64,000 nucleotides of DNA, taken from the NCBI GenBank assembly GCA_035048485.1, contig CM068587.1, forward strand, positions 29,034,534 through 29,098,533, given 5' to 3'. The stretch's first letter is position 1; each line of letters opens with the position of its first letter. Source of the DNA: Pteria penguin (taxonomy: Eukaryota > Mollusca > Bivalvia > Pterioida > Pteriidae). The position numbers and the translations under genes are program-made. This document shows positions 40,869 through 54,869 of the stretch, in pieces. The notes under the pieces were generated by a model. That model made no database searches and was not told where the DNA came from. It saw nothing but the letters and a program-made list of their open reading frames with translations.

Positions 40869-42171
40869 ATAAAAGGAACACTATGTTTAAGGTATAATTA
40901 TTATATAATCATAATTGATATTTCTACAAAGGCGGTTCTTCACAAAAAAGGGTCGAAAAGCAGAATGACCGACGTTGAGATATCAAGAATGAAGTACTTT
41001 CGAGATACGTGTCCGATTTAAATTTTATGAAGTTTTTCATAAATTGTGAGGCATTCAATTTCCGTCATCGTATAAATAGGGTACAACCGTACAACAAAGA
41101 AAAAGAAAAAGTAAAATAAAGTGGAATGGGACACTTGTTTGTATAACATAATTTATAAAAACACTTTAGTCATACACCATGAAAATCACAGCAGTACTAT
41201 TTATATCACTGTGAAGAATTTAGGTGAAGGTTGTACGTAACAGTTGTACCCCGTTTATATTAAAATCATGCCGGATATAGAACATTTCACCAAAATCGAA
41301 TCACTGATGCGTATCTCAGAAGACCAGTAATGCGGATCAGAGATCGTTCGGAAGAACTATATACTGAAAGGAAGAGAGACGGAGGGGGCTTAAAACTGGA
41401 TCCCTATTCTAATGTTTCTCTATCGTAAACGTAAACTTAGTACGTGAGACTCTACAAGATGAATTTTCAATAAATATCTCGATGGTCTACATATGTCTTT
41501 CATCAAGATCACGTGACCTAATCAAATGTTGATCGTTCACTGAAGAAGAACAGGTAGCAATTTGAGATAAGCCATGTTCGTTGCTTATCTGAAATTAAAT
41601 GTATGTATGCTATCTGTTTTTCGATTTCAAAGACAGATGTAAACAGAATTGTACCATGTGCTGTTACCTGCCATTGATGGCATTCCGATTGTCTGCTGCA
41701 GAATGCTAATAGACTTGATAGGAAATAAATTGGTTCTCGAAGAAAATTTCAATTGAGAAATTACAAAGAAAGATTTGTTTCAAAATGTCTGTAACACGAC
41801 AAGATAGTTTTCAATGTGTGAATCTAAAAACCCAAAAGGAAATTTCAACATGTCAATGTCTAGATTATCTGAGATCAATCTAACTGAATTTTGTTTCGGG
41901 AATTTTATCTCAGTGGGTCGGTTTCATTGTGGCAATGCGTCGTTTTCAAGAAGATCTGTGTTAGAAGCATATGGGAATTGTCATTATTGTAGTTTCTATT
42001 ATTCTCCCTGGTTCTCTTTCTATGTATTTAAAAAAAAACTTCTTTTAGACAGCTCCTGTTTCTCCTCAGCTTCACATGCTGTCCGTACGTGCATATCCGG
42101 GTACATGGAAGATCGTTTACACCCTAATTTTTGTATTTACAACTCCCAAGTAAATTCAAAAATTAGAACAT
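40869..42171. other. No gene seen
   Basis: The 119-codon plus ORF at 41814-42173 runs into the minisatellite and shows no motif. Probably incidental. Confidence 0.5.
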
Positions 42172-42820
42172 GACGCATGTACAAGTGAGGGATCGTTTAC
42201 ATGAGACTGCCCCCTCCGTCTGATCGCCTTCCACACGCCGACGATACACGCAGTCCCGGACACGTGAGGGATCGTTTACATGAGACTGCCCCCTCCGTCT
42301 AATCGCCTTCCACACGCCGACTACAGCGCAGTCGCGGACAGGTAAGGGATCGTTAACATGAGACTGCCCCCTCCGTCTGATCGCCTTCCACACGCCGACT
42401 ATAGCGCGGTCGCGGACAGGTGAGGGGTCGTTTACATGAGACTGTCCCCTCTGTCTGATCGCCCTCAACACGCCGACGATACGCGCAGTCCCGGACACGT
42501 GAGGGATCGTTTACATGAACATAACCCATCCTTCCAGTCCTCTACATGCAGTCTGTATACGCAGTCCAGGACACGTGAGGGATCGTTTACATGAACATAA
42601 CCCTTCCTTCCAGTCCTCTACATGCAGTCTGTATACGCAGTCCCGGACACGTGATGGATCGTTTACATGAACATAACCCTTCCTTCCAGTCCTCTACATG
42701 CAGTCGGTATACGCAGTCCCAAACACGTGAGGGATCGTTTACATGAACATAACCATTCCTTCCAGTCCTCTATATGTAGTCTGTATACGCAGTCCCAGAC
42801 ACGTGAGGGATCACTTTCAT
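42172..42820. repeat. Minisatellite with two unit types (78 and 76 bp)
   Basis: Nine occurrences of a shared edge (CGCAGTCCCGGACACGTGAG then GGATCGTTTACATGA) at roughly 42178, 42251, 42330, 42407, 42486, 42562, 42638, 42714 and 42790. Between them, the first four units have the core GACTGCCCCCTCCGTCTGAT plus CGCCTTCCACACGCCGAC. The last four have ACATAACCCTTCCTTCCAGT plus CCTCTACATGCAGTCTGTAT. Confidence 0.85.
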
Positions 42821-44589
42821 AATTGGCATCATAAATCCTTTAACACGGGGATTAATCATTACAGATAAGACAAATACCAAGATGGCGTCCTGCTGTGAAA
42901 TAAAATAGAGTTGCTGTGAATGCTGACAGATAAGGTAACTCGGAAGTCACAGGACTTCTCCGCTCTGTACAGGTGCACAAAGATATTTATGCACTCTAGC
43001 AAGATGACCTATTAGATGTACAAACATCACAGAACATCAACGCAAAGCAGATACATGTAATAGATATTTCTTTCTGCAAGATATTTACCATTTGGCATCA
43101 TTGCAATGTTCTACACGTTTTACAGCATTTATTGAACATCACTCTGCTAGTTTGTAGTAGGCTTCTTAATTCCCTCTCGTCCCTAATGGTATTCTAGATG
43201 AAGATAAGATATTCCCAGCCACTATGTGCATGTTAATATATATTTTTGGCTATTCTTATTCGATCTAGTCGATATCTTGATTCATCCTGACATGGTTTTG
43301 CATCTGTCTTTTCTGTCTCAATATTTTCTTTAGATATGATATTGATATGAAGTTCGAGAAATGTATTATGATGATTGTGTTTGATATTTTGGTCCGTTCT
43401 TTACACTTCAGAGTTTCGGGTTATCAGGATTGGGAGCATGAATCACTTCTTATCAAATGAGATCATTCATTCTGTCCTATGTTATAAATGTAGCCAATCA
43501 CTCATTAAACTATCAAGAAACAAGTTTACTGTCGCACAAATGCAAAATACTGCATATCACAAAATTTTCGTGAATGTGAAATTTTCATTGACTTCACGGC
43601 CTTCACTATAACTGACGAAGCGAAAAACATGTATCATAACACACGAAAGCTGTCTTTTTAACATAAGTGTGTTTCTTTCTTTGTAGAACAGCGAATATTA
43701 TACTACGCTAAAATAGGACATACCAAGTATTATTTTCGCAAAAATGGCAAGAATGTCATCCTTTATGCTATTTGAGTAAATTCTCAATAAGTGCCTTACT
43801 AATAAGCTGGTCGATGATCGAATTCTTGTAAAAGAATCTAACGGATTATTAAGATGAAATACATAACCTTACTTCAATTAGTACTGAGCGAAATTCAAAT
43901 AGAAAAACACAGAAGTAGGCATCATCTTGCTATTTTCTCAGTATGCAGAGAGCATTTGATTTCTATCGAAGCATTTACAAATTCGATCAACTTTATCCTA
44001 ATTTACTATAAATCATCCAAGTGTTTTCTGATTTTATCTGGTAATGAAAAACCCATTATACTATATTCCAATGCAAATTTAATTTCTTCGCTATCAAAGT
44101 TTATTAAAGGAACACTTGAGATAAATTTCAATACACATTCTAATAAGACTAGTCATGGACATTTATAATAGAATGTCTAGTCCTAACATCCATAATTCTG
44201 ATTAAAATTTATTTATTTCATATTCGTGACAGATAAGCTTCTTGGCGGAGAAATTTGTGTGTGTTGTATAATTTGAGTATGTTGTATAATTTATATATGT
44301 TAAACATGTACATTTCATGTAAATAAACACTATCAATATCATTACTATTATCTATCATGTTGAGATCACTTAATTATTACGCGGGTGACCCAATTCACAC
44401 GCTTAAATTCTTTGATGGTGAATCCATTGCTGTTACTTAATGTTACCCTTTAATCTACAATTATTTTCATTTCTTTCGAATGTGACTATTTGAGGAGAGA
44501 GTCGCAGTTCCCTTGTAATAACCTTAGAAAACCAGCGCAAATTAAGAAAAAGAAGTCAGAAAGGCAGTAGACAAATGACAAAGTCAGAA
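42821..44589. other. No gene seen; two unassigned short ORFs
   Basis: Plus ORFs at 43375-43611 (78 codons) and 43854-44168 (104 codons) have near-normal composition but no recognisable motif; they may be fragments of old retroelements. Confidence 0.4.
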
Positions 44590-44770
44590 GGGCCCCGAAA
44601 GATGTCTGTCACCATGATCTTGGTACCAGTAGAAAGGTCTTGTCATACGAAACGCAGATATCAAATATGAAAGCCCTACTTCTAACGGTTCAAGTTATGG
44701 TCAATGTTAAAGTTTTTTAAATGCAGGTCAAAAGTCATTGTTAAGGTCACATGATCAAAAATTTTGGTAC
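44590..44770 (+). repeat. Distant relative of the ATGCCCCCGG element
   Basis: Contains ATATGAAAGCCC, AACGGTTCAAGTTATGGTCA, AAAAGTCATTGTTAAGGTCA in a related order, but no clear termini. Confidence 0.4.
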
Positions 44771-45141
44771 AAACGGAAAGGTTTTGTCCAGGCCCATTTG
44801 ACTCCGCCATTAATGAGACTTTTCTTGGCGATGTCATTGACGATGTCATTCAATGACATGGGTTTAAACTTTCAAGATCATTTTGAAAGAAATGTCAACA
44901 TATGGGGGTCTTTTGCTATGCGGAGCCTTTGTACCACCATCACTGGTAGTAGGAGTAGGCATATCCATCAAATTTACATCTCCTGTATGAGCATCTTCTC
45001 TTACTTTAAAGTACTTGCTCAACTTTACTTGAGTCATGTAACGGCATGTTGAATTGAAGACTTATTTACAATTTTGTCAAACAGGAAATTCTAAATTGTT
45101 AACGAAAGCAGTGTGTCGACAACGGTATGATTTTAATCCGG

Positions 45142-46243
<1,102 letters not shown>

Positions 46244-47005
46244 AATATGTGAAAACAGCATCTTAGACACGTGAAAACAACGAGCTACCACACAGCATGG
46301 TTATGTGAAAACAACATCACTGGTCGCAATTCTAGGTTGCGTGCAACAACTTTGGTCGCAACACTTTGTTGCGTGCAACAACAACCTTGATCGCAACAAC
46401 AACCTTGATCGCAACAACTTTGGTCACACTAAAGGTTGCGTGCAACAGCAACCTTGGTCGCAATACTGGCTTGCGTGCAAACAACATTCTTCGCCGTTAT
46501 ACAAGTTTGCGTGCAAAAAATATTCCCGAGTCGAAAAAAACAAGATTGTGTGGAAAACACGATACTGAGTTGTGTAAAAGAATATCTTCAATTCACACAC
46601 AAGGTTGTGTAAAACAGTATCCTATGTCGCAGTGTTAGTTTTGCGAAAACTACATTCTCGTTCTCAATACTGCTGCCTTTAAACAGTTTCACTGGTCGCA
46701 ATACCAGGCTGCATGACCATGAAACGTCCTCCTGGGTCGCAAATATTGACTTAACAACACTGTATGAGTCGCAATACTACGCATAGTAAAAACAAAATAT
46801 TTACGCACACATGGCCATATGCGCAAAAAATCACTTCCTCGGTCTCGATACTGCTGCGTAAAAACATTATCATTGGTCGCAATACCACACTGCATGAGAA
46901 TAACATACTCCTAGGTCGCAAATTTAGGTTGCATGAAAACAACATCCTGAGTCGCAATACCACGTAGCGTGAAAACAATATTTATATACGTACATGACCA
47001 CATGC
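46244..47005 (+). repeat. Degenerate array, about 35-45-bp unit
   Basis: Repeated GGTCGCAATAC, AGGTTGCGTG and AAAACAACAT blocks at irregular spacing, with a tight GATCGCAACAACAACCTT duplication at about 46380-46425. ORFs on both strands are incidental. Confidence 0.75.
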
Positions 47006-47792
47006 AAATATAAGATCACTTGAAAATTTGTTTTAGAAACAATTTTTTTTACTTTCATTTTTATTACGTAAAATACTGCAATAAATCTCAATATTATAAC
47101 AGTTCACGTGTAAACCACATTCAACAACATGCGAATTCAGCGCTCTCGTAATGGGGGTATGAAGTACTTCCTCTATCGCATTTAAATTTTTGATTTACCT
47201 GGCGTGAGAAATGTGAATGCTCGAGGAATTTTACAATGACAGCTCCCCCTAGCGTTAAACATATTTATCTGCTAATGAGGGAGATATAACTGCTGTGACT
47301 TCACAATTGCCCGTGTGGATCCAATTAAATCAAGTGTTACAATAATAAGACCGGTGATCTGCCGGTGAGTCAACAATGACGGCCTTCTTGTTGTGTGCTC
47401 ATGCCTTCGCTCATTAAATAAACATAACTTTGCTGTATCTTGCAACAGTTTCTAGTGTATGGTCCATTGCCTCAGTGTAAGTAGGTCATATCTATTTGGA
47501 ATACTCCATTAATGTGATTAGGTTTTGCAATGTATATTTTCCTAAATCGATGCACATGTAAATTTATTCTATATCAAATTAATCTCACTTTGTATCGAAA
47601 GACATACAATCTAGAACACTAATGTTAAATTTGTACAAATTCATTCTAAATCAACGTACATTCTTGAAATTCAAGTGCTTCACATTTTGAACCAATGTAC
47701 ATTTATTCTGGGTCAACGTACATTCATACATTTTTAAATCAACATTTTTATTTACTAAGTTAGTGCTGATTTTCAAAATGTGCCTCCGGGGG
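47006..47792. other. No gene seen
   Basis: Short duplicated ACATTTATTCT-GTCAACGTACATTC blocks at about 47560-47730; otherwise unremarkable. Confidence 0.5.
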
Positions 47793-47915
47793 GGGGGATC
47801 CATAATCGATATCCGGATTGTGGTTCTAGGTTTTATCTTTTGCTTCCATGATGCGATATGACGGAGCAATGGTTGACAGCAATGTAAAATCTCAATCCAT
47901 CTACCAAGTAACTTT
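47793..47915 (+). mobile_element. Family 2 SINE, 3' part
   Basis: ATCCGGATTGTGGTTC, then TTGCTTCCATGATGCGATAT, GACGGAGCAATGGTTGACAG and CAATGTAAAATCTCAATC. A run of nine G precedes it. The head is missing. Confidence 0.6.
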
Positions 47916-48420
47916 CCAGAAACCGACAATTAGTAGTAAAACACATTTCGAACGATATCATTTTTTGTTTTGGCATTCAGCAGTCAGCATGAAATAGATA
48001 CTTGCACATCTTCATACTACCGTAATCTCTACATGAAAAGGACGTTATCAGGTCCATGTGATATCAATCGAGTTCTGCGAGAATTTGAATCTATATATAA
48101 TCTTTACAATATATCACATCCAAAAGCAGAGAGGGAGCAAGGTCCGTCTTTCCACCTGTCCGTCACGGTTTTGTGTTTCACACATCTTGCTTTTTTCTAC
48201 TTATGACACATTTTGGGATCATGGCATTTGAAAAATCCAATCCCTCTTTCAACTGTATATACTTTTTTACATTCGGGTACCCGAGTATACGATTTTTTTG
48301 TCCCTTACTTTGCCATTGTATGGCATTCATTATTGTTAATTACTTTAGATATTTTACATAATTTGTTTTCATTTATTGAAGTAGAATGTCCGAATTTACT
48401 AATAAACTATCAAATATCAT

Positions 48421-48556
48421 AAGCGAATCCAGGATTTCCGAAAAGGGGACCCACATGTGTATTAGTCAAACTCCCCACCCTTTTTTGGCGCCAAATCTGG
48501 ATTTTTATTTGTTAATATGTTGCGAAAGCCCCCCCCCTTCTAAATCCGCCTCTGAA
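48421..48556. mobile_element. Diverged GGGCGGATCCAG-type element
   Basis: GCGAATCCAGGATTTCC at the left and CTAAATCCGCCTCTG at the right form imperfect inverted ends. Inside are CCCCACCC and GGCGCC, with poly(C) near the right end. Confidence 0.45.
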
Positions 48557-50410
48557 TATGTCGCTACATCACAGGACACGGGATGAAAACTTTGACGCCT
48601 GTTTTCAAAACTCCCTTAGTTTGTAGTCATTTTGTAACATCTACTGTTATGAACAATGATTTAATACATGAATGGTCTTAAAAGATAATAAAAAAGGATA
48701 CAGAGAGGAAATCAGCTCATTCTTACCAAGCATTATGATATTAGGTATTCGGACTGATAAATATTTGTTCAAATGTACTGATAATTGTTAGAGCTTTGCC
48801 AATTTAAAAAAAAAATTTATATATATATAATCTTTGCGCTTGGATTCACGGTTATACATGAAGTATTCAATTCGCGTGATACGAATATTATATATTGCAT
48901 GCTCTGAGAAGAAATACAATATTTTTCTAAGCATCATTAGCTTGTTTGCTCATAGCTAGCTTAAGTGGTCAATATTTTCATACGGAAACGATGGAATTAT
49001 ACGCACACAAGGGAAAAATATGCTAGAATTCTTCAACAAAAAATCTCATGAACAGTTATGCAACATTAATCTGCTATTCAATTTATCATGTATTAAATAT
49101 CTTTTTTACAATGACGTTGTAACCGTCCGTTTTCTTTAATAAGTTTTGTCTTTTTTCCTTTATATGTATTGATTGAATAAGTCAAAAAGCGTTCATAAGA
49201 GAACGTACATAGAATATCACGCGAAGAATCAGATTTTTCTAAAAGGGGTTTTAAACTTTGACTCGTATCTGATTCATCACAACGAAGTAAGAAATAACCG
49301 ATAAGGAATTGACAGAAATTATTGGTAGAATTTCTAATGAAAGGAAGATATTCATACCTATGAACTTTCCCTAAATCGACCCGCATAGAGAGGAAAATTC
49401 ACAGGCGGAGTGAGTCACGTGTTACCGGACAAGTCAAAGATCGTGTTCAGTTTGTCTACATCCATGATACCGAGCGTAATGTCACGTGGCGAGGGCACAG
49501 TTAATGTCAATCATCATTGTTATAGACAGATGTAACGATAATAAAAGTCGAATTATATCATAAGAAGATCGCCACAAGAGGAGATTTCCTACCATAGTTT
49601 TGAGACCAGATAGCTAGATCTTCAGCCCACATACCTTTCCCCTTATTCTTTTTTGAGAATAATGAATATCATTAGATCATTAGTTATGTCTACTTTTATG
49701 GATACATAACTAATATATGGCATATATTTCTTTCATTTTGCAATTCAAGTGACATAAAGAAATGTAAATATCTACCTGTTCTGAACGATGCTTTTACTGG
49801 TCTATAGAGATCCATAATGAAAATTCATATTTGCAAGAAAGTAGTTCAACTCTTGTCATATTGAATTACTTAAAATTAATTTAAAATATCAATTAAAGTT
49901 GTTTCGCCAAAATAAGCTATAAAACGTTGACCTTATTCTAATTTAACATACCAGGTAACCGTAAATAGAAAAATTGCAAACTTGGAGCTTTTTCCTCCAG
50001 AAATTACTAGGGTTTTACTACAAATTTACTATATGTCAATTCGTTTAATTTTTTGTCCAAAGAAAATTGAAATTATGACAAAATATAATACAATAATTAT
50101 AAGAATTATACTGATAAATCCAAATGCCCGTTCAAAGGGATGGCCAATCTTCGGTTGTTTAGCAATCTACTCATCCACCTGTCAATTCATCCACCTATCT
50201 ACATATTTTGTTTTAAAGAATTCATGCATATTCTTATTTGAAAACCTTTAATTACTTATAAAGTATAACATGACTTATTTCTGGTATATGCACAGAGCAG
50301 AAGTGTGAATCGATCTGTGTCTATGTTAGTAACTATAGGTGATTCCAAACATCAATGACCCTCAGTATCTGAGAAAGTTTTAACAAGATGCTAGTTTCAT
50401 TTTCACTTAC
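48557..50410. other. Intronic sequence; one unassigned 97-codon minus ORF
   Basis: The ORF at 49093-49386 (minus) has ordinary composition but no recognisable motif. A donor-like CATAG/GTATGAA lies inside it. I cannot support it as an exon. Confidence 0.4.
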
Positions 50411-50992
50411 CTTGATCATAACACCACCTCGAGGACCATCCGGGTACAACAGACGTAATGCTTGACGTTCAAAATCGGCGAGACACATATTGCATTGTTC
50501 ACAATAAACTCCATTTTGTTTCATTGTATTTACCACGAAAGTTTCCATAGTGTTATTATTATTTAATCCTTGATCAGCCGGCAGCTCCTGGTGTCTTATC
50601 TTTTCCCGAAATCCCGTTCCTCCGATTGAAGTTTTTGTGTATGTACGCTTGATGACGTCAGACGCAGGCGATGACGGTCGGCATTTGACGGCTGGTTTTG
50701 CCACGGATCTTCTACTGTCACTGATGGACGGGCGGCCGAATACAAAAGAGATTTGATCGTCACTGTGAGAACGCTTTACTCTGCCGAGAGGAGATATAGT
50801 GCCACATATAGGATACATAACGCTGGACGAGTTGCCAGCAGCGTCCTCCTCATCGGGACTCTCGGGATCTATGCTTGATATCAACGATCTATCTGGTGTT
50901 GGTAATTTCCGGATTTTGGCCTCCCCACCGAACATGCGCACAGCTGTTCGTACGCTCACAGATTCCGCGTAATCGGACTTTTCTTCGCCATC
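50411..50992 (-). CDS. Internal exon (upstream exon) of an unrecognised gene, 194 codons
   Basis: Seen: an open segment with no stop between a pyrimidine-rich acceptor (TTATTTTTCATATAG, intron side) and a strong donor (AAG then GTAAGTG). An in-frame TAG lies in the acceptor just upstream, and the frame runs into intron after the donor, so these splice sites define the exon. It starts and ends in phase 0. The product begins DGEEKSDYAESVSVRTAVRM and is rich in Ser, Pro, Arg and acidic residues in its first two thirds (for example PTPDRSLISSIDPESPDEED), so it is probably disordered there. The last 40 residues look folded: residues around 163-182 contain CEQCNMC followed by LADFERQALRLLYPDGPRGG. 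The Cys spacing could bind metal or simply be structural. Inferred: an internal exon of a cytoplasmic or nuclear protein, since I see no signal peptide or membrane segment. The motif recurs in the exon at 26238-26479. I do not recognise the family. Confidence 0.78.
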
Positions 50993-51976
50993 CTATATGA
51001 AAAATAATTCAATGAATTAATACAAATCACAGCAATAAATCTCTGGATTTTGATGCTGAATTTCTGTGCACGAGTAATACATGTCAACTGACCGCACCAT
51101 TTAATAGTAAAACCTTTGGATGAATTCCCACATCTATTCCTATTTTATGCTAATCTAGTATATATAATATAAAGGGTGATGTATTCATATGATGTATAAT
51201 GACACCTGTGTCAAAAGGTTTACAGGGCTCGCATCTGTTCGTGAAATTCAGAGTGTACTGACTGCAAATAAAGCACAGGTTCCCATAAACAAGAGAGTTC
51301 ATTGTTCATACCGCCATGCCACGAATGAGTGAAATCGGTCGACCCGGGGACGATAGGAGCTCTTCTGACGCATAGAAAAGACTTCGCATGGCTCCCTCAT
51401 TTTCACCTTGCTCATGTTTTTTGGTCCCTCCCGTGTAATTAAATTTAAGCTTGTTTGAGTATGTTGTGTTAGCGGCAGTCAGGAGATGGAACGTTGCTTT
51501 TGATTTATAGATATCTCGGAGCTGGGTTCTTATTGATCTTTTTAACCCTGTTCTTCTTTGCTTAAATCAGTCTCTTCAGTCATGTACTACGCGCGCTGTA
51601 GTGTCGGTGTGGGTGAAACAAAATTTACTGGGTCGATTTTAAAAAAGTTCGTACGTCAGGACTTTGCTAAGACAGTCTCAAAGTTGCAAGCAGCATATAT
51701 ATATATAACAATATATATAACAATAATTCACTGTGTGGGCAGTTTCTCGTTGCTATATCACGGGGCTGAAATACTAAGGCGCACAGCTCATTTTCTCTAT
51801 TTGAGAAAAAAGGTCCCTTCATTCATCACTGATAGAAAAGCTGCCCTTATACATTTCTCGTGCTCCCATGTAAACATTATGTATGCCTAGACCTCTCTAT
51901 CCGTCACTGAAAAAAGTGACCCATTCGTTCCCTCCTCGATTGGAGACATAGTGTCCTCTAAAATCCTCTTTTCCTT
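50993..51976. other. Sequence upstream of the first visible exon
   Basis: Begins with the acceptor of the exon at 50411-50992, so it is intron in the gene model. No further exon recognised. A TATATA-rich patch lies at about 51695-51722. Confidence 0.5.
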
Positions 51977-52048
51977 GTAGACCTATTGTCTCTGTAGACA
52001 TATTGTCTCTGTAGACCTATTGTCTCTGTAGACCTATTGTCTTTGTCA
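51977..52048 (+). repeat. 17-bp tandem repeat, about four copies
   Basis: AGACCTATTGTCTCTGT repeated with single-base changes. Confidence 0.85.
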
Positions 52049-52094
52049 GTTATCCCGATGGAAGGACACTAAAAACAATTTACAATCGTAGTAC

Positions 52095-52345
52095 CCTCGT
52101 GAGCAGGTTGGTCCACAGATTTCTAATATTACGACCCAGGTTCGATTCCGGCGGTCGGTATATATATTTAAAAATGTGTTTTATTCCTCCCTCCCTTTCC
52201 GCCCGTGTGACGGTATATACCGACACCCCATGTTAAGGTATAAAATGGCACGTAAAAGATCCCTCACTGCTTCAGGCACCAGGCGATGCTGACATTATGT
52301 AAGGAAAAGAAACTTATTGTGACATAAAACATTGACAAAACCCAT
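52095..52345 (+). mobile_element. Diverged family 1 SINE
   Basis: A tRNA-like head with B-box CAGGTTCGATTCCGG, then CGTGTGACGGTATATACCGAC, GGCACGTAAAAGATCCCTCA, CTGCTTCAGG and a shortened end near TGTGACATAAAAC. The order matches the intact copies; part of the 3' body is missing. Confidence 0.7.
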
Positions 52346-53517
52346 TATCCGTTACCCTATTCTTTCTTATTCTTTTTCCTGTCGTTTGAACATACTGGGC
52401 ATGGCATCACAATGTAATAAAAATGTCGTTTGTATATGAATAAACGTTCTCGCAGTCTCATCAGCGGAAACGGATATGCCTTTTTTTATCCTCTCCTCCT
52501 ATTAAATAAGTAACACGTCTCAAGCCTCCCCCTTCTCTTTTTTTCATTTCATAAACCTGAGGACTATCGTCGACAGTTGGGCGAATAAAAGCAAGTATCT
52601 GAAGATCTCAATTACAGTATATTGGTCAACAATTAATGTATCGATTTATTTGAACTAATATAACGAGGAAAACTTTTGTGTCTATCTTTCGAATGCATAT
52701 ATCAACGAGTTACTCCTCTTTGATAAGTGATGGATCGTTTAAATTTCCCTTTTATAGTTTTCATTTATTTATTTATTTATTTTCTATTTATTTTTGTTTT
52801 CGCTTTTTCTTCGGGGGGGGGGGGGGGTTATTGTTTCTATTGTTTTTTTTTTTTTATTGAAGGAAAATAGGACGGGGTACTGTTATAAAATTCCATATAA
52901 AATAAGAATTGTGAATTCTTTGTCTTGACAGATCCTCTACTAAATAATAACACATCATCTCTCAACTTAACAATAGGCAGCGGATCTCCCGTACCCAGAC
53001 AATCACCGTTACCGCGCCATTGTATTCACAGCTATAATCCTCCAACTTATAATTATTTCATTAATCAGGGATCAAGCCATTGTTCCACTCGCCCATCATA
53101 GGAAGTCTTTGAAAACGAACTGAATGGCGATTTAATTATGAAGTGTAAAGCCAACATGTAAAAATCGGTGATTAATCACGAGGTTTTCCGATTACCGATG
53201 CCTTCCGATTTCCAATACTTTTTGAGTTCTTAGCGACTGTCATAATCTCACACGCACGATGTTCTTATTCAAAATCCATAAAAGATCTCCAAGAATTCAT
53301 CATTACGTCTAATTTCAAATTTAGCGCTCCATCGAGTTTGTATGACCTTTTAGTGTGTGTGTGAAAGCGATCTGACAGATGAGATGACGATCAATGCTAT
53401 TTTACAATAATACGTCGATATCACTATCTTGTTCTCGACTTCCTTATTCATCAATGAATAGCATTGAACATGTAAGCGCAATATCATTTGAAAACAAGAT
53501 GAGTTTGTGAAACACTA
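52346..53517. other. No gene seen
   Basis: Contains the poly(G)/(TTTA) stretch listed separately. Nothing else. Confidence 0.5.
52813..52827 (+). repeat. Poly(G) tract, 15 bases
   Basis: G run between T-rich stretches; (TTTA)n lies at about 52763-52790 to its left and poly(T) to its right. Confidence 0.95.
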
Positions 53518-53765
53518 ATGCCCCCGGCGGCAATAAAGTCCAAAAGGTTATTTTTAGTGTGAAGGTCATTGTCAAGGTCAAAAGGTCATCGAACTTGGTA
53601 TCATTTGAAAGGGCTTCATTAGTTGAGTACGTAGGTGAAATATGAAGTCTCTATCCCTCACGGTTTAAAAGTTATGACCAATGTTAAAGTTGACAACAGA
53701 CAAACAAAGAAAACAGACAGGACAAAACCAATATGCCTCCAATCTATCGATTTGCAGCCATAAAG
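53518..53765 (+). mobile_element. MITE-like element with ATGCCCCCGG start (tandem copy 1)
   Basis: Same internal order as the element at 21737. Its 3' terminus is mutated (GATCTATCG-like sequence followed by TTTGCAGCCATAA). Confidence 0.75.
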
Positions 53766-53793
53766 CTAACACAAGCGTGTTAGCAAAACAGTA

Positions 53794-54045
53794 ATGTCCC
53801 CGGCGGCAACAAAGTCCAAAAAAAATTTTTTTTAGTGTGAAGGTCATTGTCAAGGTCAAAAGGTCATCAACCTTGGAGTCATTTGCAAGGGCTTCATTAA
53901 TTGAATACGCATGTGAATTATGAAGTCTATATTCCTCACAGTTCAAAAGTTATGGTCAAGATTAAAGTTAACAACAGACAAACAAACAAATAGATAGGAC
54001 AAAAACAATATTCCCCCGATCTATCGATCCGGGGGGGGGGGCCAT
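53794..54045 (+). mobile_element. MITE-like element, second adjacent copy
   Basis: Begins ATGTCCCCGG and ends with an expanded G run, then CCAT. Roughly 85% similar by eye to the copy 30 bp upstream, in the same orientation. Confidence 0.75.
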
Positions 54046-54149
54046 AATAAAAATAGATTAGTGCGAAAGGTAAAAATACCGCAGTAGTAGCAAAGTGGTA
54101 CAATGCTTCATAAGAGAGAATATGTATCTATATTTTTGTAGAATCATTG

Positions 54150-54500
54150 TGACTTTCACCTAGATTATGATCATAGTGCACCCATGTATCAACACTGTAA
54201 ATTTTGAAGCAGATCCACGTTACAATTAGGATTTTATAGACTGGGCAACAATTTTGGTCTGTAGATTAATGTTAACTTGACGTCCGAGGTATGGCCTGGG
54301 TCAAAAACGTAATATTTTCTTTGTGTGTGATGGGTATCAACTGTAAAAATATGAAGCAATTTCTTCTTACAGCTAAGATTTAATGGACCTTACAGTAAAT
54401 TTAATCAAAGACTTTTTATGACCTTGACCTTGGACGTCAACTGTTACAGTCATAAAAAGTATGAAATAAATCCATGTTACAGCTGAGGTATATTTACCGT
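54150..54500 (+). repeat. Degenerate tandem copies of a 130-150-bp unit
   Basis: ATCAACTGTAAA...TGAAGCA...TTACAGCT-like blocks recur at about 54190, 54330 and 54440, with GACCTTGACCTTGGACGTCA between. Similar in style to the unit at 60755. Confidence 0.5.
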
Positions 54501-54788
54501 AACCTAAACCTTATAGGTCTAGACTTTACGCGCCGTGAATAATAGTGTGTAGAATGGAAGGGATTTCCCAATTTTCCAAGCGTGGACAGTATGTCGCAAA
54601 GAACCATACGTGGAATACCACTGTGGTTTTATTTAAGTTTTTGTATTTATTTGTTTATTCATTTATTTACCTTTTCATTTATTTTTCAGTCTTGCAGACA
54701 ATTCTTCAAACTTGATACTGCGTTTAGTCCAGCAAATAATAAACATTATTCAAAGATGAAAAATTCCCCCGTGAAAATCAAATACATG

Positions 54789-54792
<4 letters not shown>

Positions 54793-54869
<77 letters not shown>
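54793..54869. repeat. TA dinucleotide tract
   Basis: (AT)n starting after TGTATATGTA. Confidence 0.95.

Noticed and set aside
42163..42498. 111-codon minus ORF with an Arg-rich repeat
   Set aside because: Lies entirely in the 78-bp units of the two-core minisatellite.
49093..49386. 97-codon minus ORF as another exon of the minus-strand gene
   Set aside because: No acceptor and donor pair that gives a phase-compatible exon, and no similarity to the neighbouring exons.
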